DNA of 64,000 nucleotides, from positions 1-64,000 of the forward strand of contig JBAGJY010000032.1 of assembly GCA_037034305.1 (NCBI GenBank), in the 5' to 3' direction. The notes under the pieces are model-generated. The model was not told the DNA's origin. It worked only from the letters and a program-made list of their open reading frames with translations, and did no database searches. Origin of the DNA: Streptantibioticus_A sp037034305 (GTDB taxonomy: Bacteria > Actinomycetota > Actinomycetes > Streptomycetales > Streptomycetaceae). Below are positions 42,315 through 50,729 of this stretch, piece by piece; the stretch's first letter is position 1; every line of letters starts with the position of its first letter. Both the position numbers and the translations under genes were made by a program.

Positions 42315-42485
42315 CTTGCCCGGGTCTGCAGCGCCACCGTGTCCGCCCACACCAGCGCACTGCGCCGCGCGGGCCTGCTCACCCCCGTCCGCGCCGGACG
42401 GGCCGTCCTGCACCGGCGCACCGCCCTGGGGAGTCTGCTGGTGCGAAGCCCTGGTGGGCTACAACTGACGCAGGGCGGGCAGTAG
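42315..42485 (+). pseudogene. ArsR-type winged-helix remnant
   Basis: The frame encodes LARVCSATVSAHTSALRRAG followed by LLTPVRAGRAVLHRRTALGS, the recognition helix and wing of ArsR/DUF5937-type repressors, then stops at 42485. No matching first helices or effector part precede it, so only the DNA-binding half survives. It overlaps the end of the convergent LLM gene by 27 bp. ArsR relatives are often next to MFS exporters, none of which is nearby. Confidence 0.6.
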
Positions 42486-43424
42486 TTCCTTCTCCGCCCA
42501 GTTCAAGAAGGGCAGTTGGCTGTCCCCGCCGATCTGGACCAGGGCGATCTCGGTGAACCCGGCGTCCACGTACGGCCGTACCGCCTGGACGAAGTCGTCC
42601 ACGTCGTCCCCGCACGGGATGTCCGCGGCCACGTCTTCCGGCTTCACGTTGGCGCTGGCGGAGGCGAAGGCGGCGGGCCCCGGTAGCTCCGCGTTGACCT
42701 TCCAGCCGCCGCCGAACCAGCGGAACTGGTCGTGCGCGCGGTGCACGGCGCTGGCGCGGTCCGGGTCGTAGCAGACGGGCAGCTGCCCGACCCGTGGTTT
42801 CCCGGTGCCGCCGTGCGCGTCGAACGTGGTGAGCAGTTCTGCCTTCGGTTCGACGGCGATCACCAGATCGGCGAGTTCCCCGGCGAGCTGGCACGAGCGC
42901 GGGCCGGAGACCGCGATGCCGATCGGTGGCGGCTGTTCGGGCAGGTCCCACAGTTTGGCGGACTCGACGTCGAAGTGTTCGCCGTGGTGGTTGACGTATC
43001 CGCCCGCGAAGAGGGCGCGGATGACGCGCACGGCCTCGGCCAGCATGTCCTGCCGTACGGCTGCCGCCGGCCAACCGCCACCGATGATGTGCTCGTTGAG
43101 GTTCTCACCGGAGCCCAGGCCGAGCCGGAACCGGCCCTCGGACAGCAACTGGACGGTCGCCGCCTTCTGCGCCACGACAGCCGGGTGGTAGCGCAGTGTC
43201 GGACAGGTCACGTATGTCATCAGGGGGATGCGCTCGGTGGCCTGCGCCGCCGCGCCGAGCACGCTCCACGCGTAGGAGGAGTGGCCCTGGGAGTCCAGCC
43301 ACGGGAAGTAGTGGTCCGAGGTGACCGAGAAGTCAAAGCCCGCCTGCTCCGCCCGGACCACATGGTCCACCAGTTCCCGGGGGCCCGCCTGCTCCGTCAT
43401 CATCGTGTAGCCGATCTGCACCAT
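42459..43424 (-). CDS. LLM-class F420-dependent oxidoreductase (FGD-like)
   Basis: The 321-aa protein is a luciferase-like TIM barrel of the group that includes F420-dependent glucose-6-phosphate dehydrogenase. Typical segments are IGYTMMTEQAGPRELVDHVV, FDFSVTSDHYFPWLDSQGHS (with the catalytic His region), LMTYVTCPTLRYHPAVVAQK, FRLGLGSGENLNEHI and AVSGPRSCQLAGELAD. It uses coenzyme F420, a cofactor of actinomycetes. The true substrate is unknown; many relatives are F420 sugar or ketone dehydrogenases. The ATG is preceded by GGCGTGAGAT. Confidence 0.88.
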   Translation of the reverse strand: MVQIGYTMMTEQAGPRELVDHVVRAEQAGFDFSVTSDHYFPWLDSQGHSSYAWSVLGAAAQATERIPLMTYVTCPTLRYHPAVVAQKAATVQLLSEGRFRLGLGSGENLNEHIIGGGWPAAAVRQDMLAEAVRVIRALFAGGYVNHHGEHFDVESAKLWDLPEQPPPIGIAVSGPRSCQLAGELADLVIAVEPKAELLTTFDAHGGTGKPRVGQLPVCYDPDRASAVHRAHDQFRWFGGGWKVNAELPGPAAFASASANVKPEDVAADIPCGDDVDDFVQAVRPYVDAGFTEIALVQIGGDSQLPFLNWAEKELLPALRQL

Positions 43425-43694
43425 ATCTCACGCCTTCCCGCCCGGGGCGGTGGGTAACGCGACGTCAACCGATCGCCGCGTGGCGAGCACGTGGCAGCGG
43501 CGTCAGGCGTGGCGAGCGGGCGTCGAAGCAGTTCGGTGAGCTGGTCGCCGCCGACGGCGCACAGCCGGTGGAGCCCGCGCCGAGGTCGGCGGGCATCCTG
43601 CTCGGTGGCGACTGTCAGGACGGCATGCCTTTTCGCGGCGCGCACGAGACGGCGGGCCAGTGGAGGAAGCCCCGGAAGAATTTTTCAGGGACGG
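43425..43694. other. Intergenic region upstream of the DGPF gene
   Basis: No gene could be supported on either strand. It holds the start region of the LLM gene and leads into the ECF42-like promoter. Confidence 0.4.
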
Positions 43695-43721
43695 TGTCGA
43701 TCCGGCCGTCTCCCGTTCGAC
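43695..43721 (+). promoter_or_regulatory. ECF42-like promoter of the DGPF gene
   Basis: TGTCGA (43695-43700) and CGAC (43718-43721) are separated by exactly 17 bases, 53 bp before the ATG of a DGPF protein. ECF42-group sigma factors are known from Streptomyces work to drive DGPF-protein genes from TGTCGA / CGA(T)C promoters. No ECF sigma gene is in this window, so the sigma factor must act from elsewhere. Confidence 0.65.
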
Positions 43722-43774
43722 GCAAGGGTGAGAGGCGGGGAAAAGGCCGCCGCCCAAGTGTTCGAGGAGTCACC

Positions 43775-44131
43775 ATGCCGCGTTTTCTGTCGCTGATCCG
43801 CATCGACGAGCAGGACAACCCCATGCAGTACGCCACCCCCGGGTTCGGCGAGCGGATGGGCGCGCTGCTGGAGGAAGTCACCAAGGCCGGTGTGATGCTG
43901 GAGACCGCCGGGCTCACCCCCACCTCCGAGGGAACCCGGCTCACCTGGTCGGATGGCAGGGTCAGTGCCACCGATGGTCCCTTCACCGAGAGCAAGGAGG
44001 TCGTCGGCGGATACGCCATCCTCCAGGCCAAGGACAAGGCCGAGGCACTGGAGTGGACCAGGCGTTTCCTGGAGGTCCATGACGAGCGCATGGCGGTCAC
44101 CGCGGAAGTCCGCGAGATCGCCGAGGGCTGA
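43775..44131 (+). CDS. YCII-related DGPF-domain protein
   Basis: The 118-aa protein begins MPRFLSLIRIDE and has the family sequence GLTPTSEGTRL, the name-giving DGPF in SATDGPFTESKEVVGGYAIL (about residues 68-87) and W(T)RRFLEVHDERMAVTAEVREI. DGPF proteins are dimeric alpha+beta barrels related to YciI, of unknown chemistry and regulated by ECF42 sigma factors. GAGGAG precedes the ATG, and an ECF42-type promoter lies upstream. It is followed by a 12-bp terminator hairpin. Confidence 0.9.
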   Translation: MPRFLSLIRIDEQDNPMQYATPGFGERMGALLEEVTKAGVMLETAGLTPTSEGTRLTWSDGRVSATDGPFTESKEVVGGYAILQAKDKAEALEWTRRFLEVHDERMAVTAEVREIAEG

Positions 44132-44149
44132 CCCGGCCACGACTGCCAA

Positions 44150-44188
44150 CGCCTCGGTGGCACCGCTCAGCGCGGCGCCACCGAGGCG
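44150..44188. terminator. Bidirectional terminator between DGPF and GPP34 genes
   Basis: CGCCTCGGTGGC (44150-44161) pairs perfectly with 44177-44188 around a 15-base loop. It lies 19 bp after one stop and 8 bp after the other of two convergent genes. Confidence 0.75.
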
Positions 44189-44195
44189 GCCGTCC

Positions 44196-44810
44196 TCACC
44201 ATCCGCGCTGGCGGTTGTTCTGTGCCGCCTCCTCCAGCCTTCGCCCCCGTCGGCGCCGCTCCGTCGCCAGTTCCTCCACCGCGTCCGCCACGGCGTCGAA
44301 CACCGTGAGCACCGACTCGTCGGTGACGCTGGGGGAGTCCTCGGTGCGACCGTCGTGGATGCCGATCGCCGCTGCCAGGGCGGTGAGTACGGGCTCGCCC
44401 GACGCCCAGCGGTCATCGGCCTGGCGGCGGTCGAGCGAGTCGACCAGCGTCAGATCCGTGGTCTGGAACAGCAGCCAGCGACGACTCCGCCGCCGAGTGA
44501 TCTGTCCTTCCTTCTCGAAGTCCGCCAGATACGCGGAGGACAGATCGCGACCCCTGCGCCACAGCCAGTCACTGACCGACTCGTATGGCGCCTCCCGTAC
44601 GAGCGACGCGGCGCCCTGGTCCAGCAGGGGGTCGGCGATCGTCGGCTGGTAGTCCGGCACGATGCGGTCGCCGTCGAGGCTGATCGCCTGCGCGTGCAGC
44701 AGATCGATCAGCTCGGCGCCCGCGAGTGCGAGCGACAGATCGCCTCGCTCCACCGGGCGATCGGACGCGACGTCCAGCGAAACGATGAACAGGTCCCGTG
44801 GTGTGGTCAT
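44196..44810 (-). CDS. GPP34-family (Golgi phosphoprotein 3-like) protein
   Basis: The 204-aa protein has the bacterial GPP34 pattern: LSLALAGAELIDLLHA near residue 25, RIVPDYQPTIADPLLDQ, SVSDWLWRRGRDLSSAYLAD and a helical C-terminus rich in Glu and Arg. Eukaryotic relatives bind phosphatidylinositol-4-phosphate and Golgi enzymes; in actinomycetes they are common and of unknown role. ATG at 44810 (MTTPRDLF) with GGAG upstream is preferred over an upstream in-frame start at 44852. Confidence 0.85.
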   Translation of the reverse strand: MTTPRDLFIVSLDVASDRPVERGDLSLALAGAELIDLLHAQAISLDGDRIVPDYQPTIADPLLDQGAASLVREAPYESVSDWLWRRGRDLSSAYLADFEKEGQITRRRSRRWLLFQTTDLTLVDSLDRRQADDRWASGEPVLTALAAAIGIHDGRTEDSPSVTDESVLTVFDAVADAVEELATERRRRGRRLEEAAQNNRQRGW

Positions 44811-45101
44811 GAACGTCTCCACCTCAGGGAGCGCTGCGGGCGCCGGGAGCATCGGCTCCCGGCCTGCCCGGCCATTGTCGCTCCGGGCGGCGCGCCCTGC
44901 CAGTGAGCGGCGGCCACCAGCCTGCCGACAGATCCGTCAGGCCCGCGTGCCGCACGGCCGCGGCTGCCAGACGCCTGATGAGGCCGGGGTGCGCGCGGCC
45001 ACCGCCGGGCTCGCGGCGGCGTCGGGGCCGAGACGAGGCACCGCGGACGGTACTGACCGGCGCGGCGGACGTCGCGCTGGTGGACGGTGTCGCAGCCTTC
45101 T

Positions 45102-45464
45102 TCAGAAGGCACCTTCCCGGCTGTCCCCGGCCACCAGACGGGCCGACGAGATCGCCTTGTCGAACGACGGCGGCAGCCGGTCGACGAACTGGCCCGGTGC
45201 GAGGGTCATGGACCGGCCGCGGAAGGCGCAGTCGGTGAACAACTCCAGGTGCATCTTGGTCCTGTTGACCACGGACGTGGTCAACCCGGCATGCCAGTCA
45301 TAGCCGTTGAGCGAGACGACGGACTCGTTGGCGATCACCGTCTGCCCCGTCGTGGGACCGGCCCCGTGGGGGCAGGGCGTGTTGTAGTTCGCGTGCTCGT
45401 AGAGGGCGTAGTAGCCCTCCGGGCAGGTCTCCCGGCCAGCGGTCTGGACGCACCGCACGGGCAT
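45102..45464 (-). CDS. Peptidase inhibitor family I36-type protein
   Basis: The 120-aa protein begins with a cysteine-bearing stretch, MPVRCVQTAGRETCPEGYYA, and continues with LYEHANYNT and SVVSLNGYDWHAGLTTSVVN, LFTDCAFRGRSMTLAPGQFV and DRLPPSFDKAISSARL. The last phrases match the beta/gamma-crystallin-like fold of peptidase inhibitor family I36 (SMPI-like). Four cysteines could pair. No signal peptide is seen, unlike most I36 members; a longer N-terminus would be out of ribosome-binding register. AGGAG precedes the ATG. It lies near the secreted sedolisin protease. Confidence 0.72.
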   Translation of the reverse strand: MPVRCVQTAGRETCPEGYYALYEHANYNTPCPHGAGPTTGQTVIANESVVSLNGYDWHAGLTTSVVNRTKMHLELFTDCAFRGRSMTLAPGQFVDRLPPSFDKAISSARLVAGDSREGAF

Positions 45465-45875
45465 GGCGAGCTCCTGGGATGTTGGTGACGCGGAACGCGG
45501 AAGAACGCATAAGGGGTCTGCGTGGCTCCTTCGGTGCGGTCCAACTCTTGCCGAGGATGTCGCGGGCTGCGCGCAGCACTCGGCCATCCGGGGGACCCGT
45601 GCCACGGGAAGTCCGCCGTCCCGGCCCGGGCTCTCGCCGTCCGCCACCGCACGCCGGCGTTGTCCTCACGGCGCGCGGCCGCGCCCGAGGGGGTGACGCA
45701 CCGGCAGCTGCCCAGACGGCCCGGCCCGCACACGGCGGGGCCGTTCCCATCTCCGTTACTCCCACGGAGTGTTTCCGGGCGGTAAAGATGACGGAATTAC
45801 AGTGCGCGGCCGATGGTGTGTTGTGGTGCCATAGGGCGCGTCAAGGCCAGCGTGATTCGCATCGAGAGGACTGTC
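45465..45875. other. Divergent intergenic region between inhibitor and sedolisin genes
   Basis: No convincing gene is present. The last 110 bases before 45876 are less G+C-rich and should contain the sedolisin promoter; I could not fix a -10/-35 pair. Confidence 0.4.
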
Positions 45876-47183
45876 ATGAACCTGTCTTTTCCACGGCGCC
45901 GTAGGCTGCTCGCCTGTGCCGCCCTCTGCGCCACGCTGGCCTTCGCCCCCGCCATGGGCACGGCCGCGACCACGCCACCGGTGCGTACCGTACCGGCGGC
46001 GCAGGCCGCGCCGCAGCGCGCCCGGGACGCGAACCCGGTGTTCAGCACTCCGGTGAGCACCAGCGAGTGCCGCAAGCGGATCGGCCGCGGCTGCTACTCA
46101 CCGCTCCAGTACCGCACCGCCTACGACTTGGCGCCGCTGTTCGCCAGGGGAATCACCGGCAAGGGGCGCACGATCGTCATCGTGGACTCGTTCGGCTCGC
46201 CCACCATCCAGCACGACCTGGATGTCTTCGACCGGCAGTGGGGGCTGCCGAACACCGCGGTGGACGTCGTCAAGTGGGGCAGCGTGCCGCCGTTCAACCC
46301 CAAGGACCCCGACCAGAACGGGTGGGCGGACGAGACCACACTGGACGTCGAGGCCGCCCACGCCATCGCACCCGGCGCGCACATCGTGCTGGTGGAAACC
46401 GCCGTCGCCGAGACCGAAGGCCCCGTCGGTGTCCCGGAGATGATGAGCGCGATCAACCATCTGGTCAACGAGGGCAGGGGCGATGTCGTCTCGATGAGCT
46501 GGGCCACCAGCGAAGCCCGGTTCCCCGGCTTCGCCCAGGGCGACTACACCAGCCTGACCACGCTCCGGTACGCCTTCGCCAACGCGGCCCGGCACGGTGT
46601 GACGCTCACCGCCAGCTCCGGCGACGGCGGCGGGCACGCCAACCGGCTGGACGCCGCCTGGCCCGCGGGCGACCCGCTGGTCACCGCCGTCGGCGGCACC
46701 GAACTGCACCTGGACGACGCAGGCAAGCGCACCGCCCCGGACAGTGCCTGGTCGGGCAGCGGGGGCGACCACTCCAAGGTCTTCGCCCGGCCCGACTACC
46801 AGTACCCCGTGCGCGGCGTCGTCGGCGCACACCGCGGTACCCCGGACATCAGCATGGCCGCGTCGCCCGACGGCGCCCTGTGGCTGTACTCCAGCTATGA
46901 CCCGACCCGGGTCGGGTGGACCGCGGGAGGCAACGGTACGAGTGAGGCGTCGCCGTTGTTCGCAGGCATCGTGGCGCTGGCCGACCAGGCCGCCGGACAC
47001 CGGCTCGGCGTCATCGACCGGTTGCTGTACCGGCTCTACGGCCACCCCCGCACCGGCCTGGTGGACGTGACCACCGGTCGCACCGGCCCCAGTGGCTTCT
47101 TCGCCGGGCCCGGATACGACCAGGCGACCGGCCTCGGGACGGTCGACGCCAACTTGCTGGTTCGCGCCCTGGCCCGGCGGTAG
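45876..47183 (+). CDS. Secreted sedolisin-type serine-carboxyl protease (S53)
   Basis: The 435-aa precursor starts with a signal peptide (RRRRLLACAALCATLAFAPA). The catalytic domain has the S53 triad: Glu153 and Asp157 in ADETTLDVEAAH, and Ser356 in NGTSEASPLFAG. The oxyanion Asp is in SSGDGGG, and the calcium site in GYDQATGLGTVDAN at the C-terminus. S53 enzymes cut proteins at acid pH outside the cell. Only about 85 residues precede the domain, so the long propeptide usual in the family is absent. GAGAGGA lies before the ATG at 45876. Confidence 0.92.
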   Translation: MNLSFPRRRRLLACAALCATLAFAPAMGTAATTPPVRTVPAAQAAPQRARDANPVFSTPVSTSECRKRIGRGCYSPLQYRTAYDLAPLFARGITGKGRTIVIVDSFGSPTIQHDLDVFDRQWGLPNTAVDVVKWGSVPPFNPKDPDQNGWADETTLDVEAAHAIAPGAHIVLVETAVAETEGPVGVPEMMSAINHLVNEGRGDVVSMSWATSEARFPGFAQGDYTSLTTLRYAFANAARHGVTLTASSGDGGGHANRLDAAWPAGDPLVTAVGGTELHLDDAGKRTAPDSAWSGSGGDHSKVFARPDYQYPVRGVVGAHRGTPDISMAASPDGALWLYSSYDPTRVGWTAGGNGTSEASPLFAGIVALADQAAGHRLGVIDRLLYRLYGHPRTGLVDVTTGRTGPSGFFAGPGYDQATGLGTVDANLLVRALARR

Positions 47184-47817
47184 GCCAGTTGACGGCTGCT
47201 GCCGCCCTCCCGGCCGGGACCCCATGGACCAGCACGTCAACCAGTCGCGGATCCCGTTCATCCCAGCAGTGGTCGCTGTTCCACAACGAATGCGGGCGCT
47301 CGGCACGCCCACGTGAGGACGTTGACCAGCGTGCGGACGACGCATCGCGGCCGGTTCGCCCGGGGTCCCACCGAAGTCGTCCAGACCCATCGTGCGTTGG
47401 TGGAGACTGGACGACTTCACGGCATGAGCTCGGTCACCAACCTTGTGTTGGTGCGTTCCAACAGGCATGATGCGCGCACAGCCCGGCCGTTGCACCTCGG
47501 CCGCGGAACTGGGTTCGGGGCATGACCAGTTGCCAGTCGTGTGGTGCAGGCAACGTCCCACTCCGTCCGTGCCGAAGTCCCGTTCGGGCAGCGGGCATTG
47601 CTCGCGGTGGTGCGGAAACTTCGGGTGTGCGGCGAGCCGCTGGGTACGCGAGGTGTGGTAAACCGCCGTAAGGTGTCCGCCAGTGGGTGCGCGGTCGTGG
47701 CCCTGCCTGTGTGGACAAGGCGCCATGAACGAGTGCACGCGAAGGGGGGCACGGGTTCCCGCCGCGAGGTCGCGGACCCGCGTTGACAACCGCTACGAAC
47801 GAATGAGGAACACCACG
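47184..47817. other. 634-bp intergenic region with two hairpins
   Basis: No supported gene. GAAGTCGTCCAG (47373-47384) and CTGGACGACTTC (47407-47418) are a perfect 12-bp inverted repeat with a 22-base loop, and CACCAAC (47435-47441) pairs with GTTGGTG (47447-47453). A TTGACA hexamer at 47783-47788 precedes the next gene and may be its -35 box. Confidence 0.5.
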
Positions 47818-48459
47818 GTGGCAGCCACCTTCGACACACACGACGGTATTGAATCCACTATCTCGTTGCTGCAGGACGAGCTTCCCCGGTTGCAGGAGCA
47901 GCACCAGACGTTGGAGAAGCAGCTCGCGGCAGTCACCGAAAGGGAGACGGCGGTCCGTGAGGCGCTGCGCAGTCTCCAGACGTTGGCTTCCGCCGCGCCG
48001 GTGCCCGAAGTAGCCGCTGACCTGCGGAAGGCGGCGCAGGCAGCGGCGCAGGCGGCGCGCGAGGTCGCGGTGCCCGCGCCCCGGCAGGCCAAGGAGCAGG
48101 CCACCGAGGCGGCCGAGGAGGCCCCGGCCGAGGCGAAGCCGGCCGCTGCGCCCGCCAAGGCACGGCGGTCCGCGGGCCGTGGCCGCAAGAAGGTCGCGAA
48201 GGCCGCCCAGGCCACCAAGAAGGCTCCGGCGGCCAAGGCCGCGAAGGTTGCCAAGCGGACCCGCGGGTTGAGCGAGAGCATCGTGACCTGCCTGGGTGAG
48301 GCCGACGGTCCGCTGCGGGCCGGTGAGGTCAACCAGGCGCTGGGCCGCGACAACACCTCGGGCAGCGTCAACTCGGTGCGTACCGCGCTGGAGCGGCTGG
48401 CGGCGGCGTCCCGTGTGCAGCGTGCGGGTCGCGGGCTGTACCAGATCGCCAAGGGCTGA
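47818..48459 (+). CDS. Histone-H1-like protein: coiled coil, Ala/Lys tail, winged helix
   Basis: The 213-aa protein has an N-terminal coiled coil (residues 5-80, SLLQDELPRLQEQHQTLEKQ), then an Ala/Lys/Pro/Arg-rich low-complexity tract (80-145) like eukaryotic H1 tails or actinobacterial HupS/Lsr2-type tails (KKVAKAAQATKKAPAAKAAK), and a C-terminal winged-helix-like domain (150-212: LRAGEVNQALGRDN, SVNSVRTALERLAAASRVQR). Such proteins probably bind DNA non-specifically. GTG at 47818 has GAGGA 8 bases upstream; ATG at 47803 is an alternative. It is convergent with the PBP gene. Confidence 0.75.
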   Translation: MAATFDTHDGIESTISLLQDELPRLQEQHQTLEKQLAAVTERETAVREALRSLQTLASAAPVPEVAADLRKAAQAAAQAAREVAVPAPRQAKEQATEAAEEAPAEAKPAAAPAKARRSAGRGRKKVAKAAQATKKAPAAKAAKVAKRTRGLSESIVTCLGEADGPLRAGEVNQALGRDNTSGSVNSVRTALERLAAASRVQRAGRGLYQIAKG

Positions 48460-48475
48460 TCCTCCGGCGGCGCGA

Positions 48476-48502
48476 GCCATCGCCGCGTGGCGGCGCGATG
48501 GC
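48476..48502. terminator. Hairpin after the H1-like gene
   Basis: GCCATCGCCGC (48476-48486) pairs with 48490-48502, with a two-base bulge on the right arm and a GTG loop, 17 bases after the stop. Confidence 0.5.
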
Positions 48503-48545
48503 GTACCGGCCCTGGTGCCGGTGGTGTCCTTGACGCCGGTGAAGG

Positions 48546-48585
48546 ACAGGGCGGCATGGTCGTGCCGTATCCCATGTCGCCCTGT
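48546..48585. terminator. Second hairpin between convergent genes
   Basis: ACAGGGCGGCATGG (48546-48559) pairs with 48572-48585 over 14 bp including one G-T pair; loop 12 bases. It lies 63 bp beyond the PBP stop and may stop transcription from either side. Confidence 0.55.
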
Positions 48586-48647
48586 CGGAATGCCATGGCC
48601 GAACTCCCGCTGCTCCACGGTGACTTCGGCCTCGGGAGCGTGGCGGA

Positions 48648-50729
48648 TCAGCCGCCGCCGGTACCGGATCCGTCCGGCAGCCGCACCAGCGAGAACTGCT
48701 TGGCAGGCGTTCCGGCCAGGGCGCCCTCCATGGCGTCCTGCCAGATGGGACCGGCGAGGGTGCCGCCGAACGCCTGGTCGACGATGTCGCCACCGATGCT
48801 CTGGCCGTCCAGGTCCTGGGTGTCGCTGGTGTCGCTGACCACGGTGGCGCCGGACAACTGCGGCGTGTACCCGACGAACCAGACCTGCTTGCTGGCATCG
48901 GTGGTGCCCGTCTTGCCCGCGTTGTCGCGGTCGGTGAGTCCGGCGGGCTTGCCGGTACCGTCCTGCACCACGCTCTTGAGCATGGCGGTGATGGTGTCCG
49001 CGGTCCGCGCCGACATCACCCGCCTGCAACTGGCCCGTGGGACGGCGATGTTTCGGTGGTCGGCGGTGGTCACCGAGGTGATGGCGACCGGTGGGCAGTA
49101 GAGGCCGTGGTTGGCGAACGTCGCGTAGACATCGGCCATTTCCAGGGGGGTGAGATCGTTGCTGCCCAGGGTGAGGGAGGGCACGACGTTGAGTGCCGCA
49201 CCGTTCGCCTGGTGGGCGATGCCGAGTCTGCCCGCCATGTCGGCGACGTCGCACAGGCCGGTGTCGGCCTCGAGTTGCGCGAAGTAGGTGTTGACCGACT
49301 GCGCCATCGCGGCGGGCATGGCGAACGGGCCGACCAGTTGGGTGCTGTCGTTGTGCACCTCGCCGCCTTGCGGGTAGTCGTGTCCCGCGCAGTCGGTCAT
49401 GTCCGGCCAGGGCATGGAGTAGGGGGACGGGTAACGCTGGGATGGCTGGAGGCCCTCCTCCAACGCGGCTGCCGCGACGATCGGTTTGAACGTCGAGCCG
49501 GTCGGAAAGCCGAGTCCACCGCCCATGGCGGTGCCGACGTTGAGGTTGATCTCCGTCTGGTGCGGGCCGTCACCGTAGTCACGGCTCTGCCCCATGGCGA
49601 TGATCGCGCCGGTGCCGGGCTGTGTCACGGTCATGGCCGTGGCGGCCTGGTCCGTGGGGTAGACGTGCGAGGTGACGGACTGCTGCAGTGCCTGCTGTGC
49701 CTTGGGCTGCAGTGTGGTGTGGATCCGCAGGCCGCCTCGCTGCCACAGGGCCTGGCGTCGCGCGGCCGTACCGCCGAAGGCCGGGTCGCTCAGCACGATG
49801 TGGCGTACGTAGTCGCAGAAGAACCCCTCGCCCTGCTGTGCGGTGATGCAACCCTGCCGCGGCGCACCGACCTTGAGCCGGATCGGGGTGCGGATCGCCT
49901 CTCTCGCCTGCGCGGAGGCGATGCTCCCGTACTCGGCCATCTTGCGCAGCACGGTGTCGCGGCGCTGCTTGGCGAGTGCGGGACGCACCGTCGGGTCGTA
50001 GGACGACGGTGACTGGACCATACCGGCGAGCAGCGCGGCCTGCGGCAGCGACAGGTCCTTGGCGTGCACGCTGAAGTACCGCCTCGCCGCGGCCTCGATC
50101 CCGTATGCCTGTTCGCCGAAGTAGGTGATGTTGAGGTAGTTGGTGAGGATCTGGTCCTTGCTGAGGGTCTGCTCGACCTTGATCGCGTAGCGCAGCTCCT
50201 GGACCTTGCGGCCCAGGGTCTGCCGCTGTGCCTGCAGCACGGCCCGCTGGTTGTCGCCCGCCTCCTCGACGAACACGTTCTTGACGTACTGCTGGGTGAG
50301 GGTGGAAGCCCCCTGCACCACACCACCTCTGGCCGCGTTGGTGTCGAGCGCGCGCAGCACGCCCTTCACGTCGATGGCACCGTGCTGGTAGAAGCGGTGG
50401 TCCTCGATGTCGACCAGCGCGGTGCGCATGACGGGGGCTATCTGGTTCTCCGGCACCACGGTCCGGTCGCGGCTGTAGACGTCGGCGATCAGGCCGCCGT
50501 CGGCGTCGTAGATCGACGTCGCCTGGGCCAGCGGGGGTGCCTTGAGGTCGTCGGGCAGGTCGTTGAAGTCCTCTGTCGCTGCCTTGGCGCTGACCCCGAT
50601 GGCACCGACGGCGGGCAGCGCCAGACCGGCCGCGAGCACTCCGGCCAGGACGCTTGTGCCCATCATGCGCCAGGCAAGGCGGATCTTGGACGGGGGCCGA
50701 CCCGAATCCGTTAGCGGCATAGTTGGCAC
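48648..50729 (-). CDS. Class A penicillin-binding protein (PBP1a-like)
   Basis: The 693-aa protein has one N-terminal membrane helix (20-45). Its GT51 glycosyltransferase domain (75-250) has the family boxes EDHRFYQHGAID, GASTLTQQYVKN and ITYFGEQAYGIEAAA with both catalytic Glu. The transpeptidase domain (355-670) has SxxK in TGSTFKPI, SxN in AQSVNTYF and KTGTTD. It polymerises glycan strands and cross-links peptides outside the membrane. An alternative ATG at 50720 exists; neither start has a clear ribosome binding site. It stands alone, not in the dcw cluster. Confidence 0.92.
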   Translation of the reverse strand: MPTMPLTDSGRPPSKIRLAWRMMGTSVLAGVLAAGLALPAVGAIGVSAKAATEDFNDLPDDLKAPPLAQATSIYDADGGLIADVYSRDRTVVPENQIAPVMRTALVDIEDHRFYQHGAIDVKGVLRALDTNAARGGVVQGASTLTQQYVKNVFVEEAGDNQRAVLQAQRQTLGRKVQELRYAIKVEQTLSKDQILTNYLNITYFGEQAYGIEAAARRYFSVHAKDLSLPQAALLAGMVQSPSSYDPTVRPALAKQRRDTVLRKMAEYGSIASAQAREAIRTPIRLKVGAPRQGCITAQQGEGFFCDYVRHIVLSDPAFGGTAARRQALWQRGGLRIHTTLQPKAQQALQQSVTSHVYPTDQAATAMTVTQPGTGAIIAMGQSRDYGDGPHQTEINLNVGTAMGGGLGFPTGSTFKPIVAAAALEEGLQPSQRYPSPYSMPWPDMTDCAGHDYPQGGEVHNDSTQLVGPFAMPAAMAQSVNTYFAQLEADTGLCDVADMAGRLGIAHQANGAALNVVPSLTLGSNDLTPLEMADVYATFANHGLYCPPVAITSVTTADHRNIAVPRASCRRVMSARTADTITAMLKSVVQDGTGKPAGLTDRDNAGKTGTTDASKQVWFVGYTPQLSGATVVSDTSDTQDLDGQSIGGDIVDQAFGGTLAGPIWQDAMEGALAGTPAKQFSLVRLPDGSGTGGG

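Noticed and set aside
47373..47418. Inverted repeat as terminal repeats of an insertion sequence
   Set aside because: Only 46 bp span, no transposase remnant and no target duplication; kept as a hairpin of unknown role.
46098..49254. Long minus-strand frames across the sedolisin and H1-like genes
   Set aside because: Low-complexity Arg/Gly/Pro translations without motifs; plus-strand frames have signal peptide, catalytic residues and ribosome binding sites.
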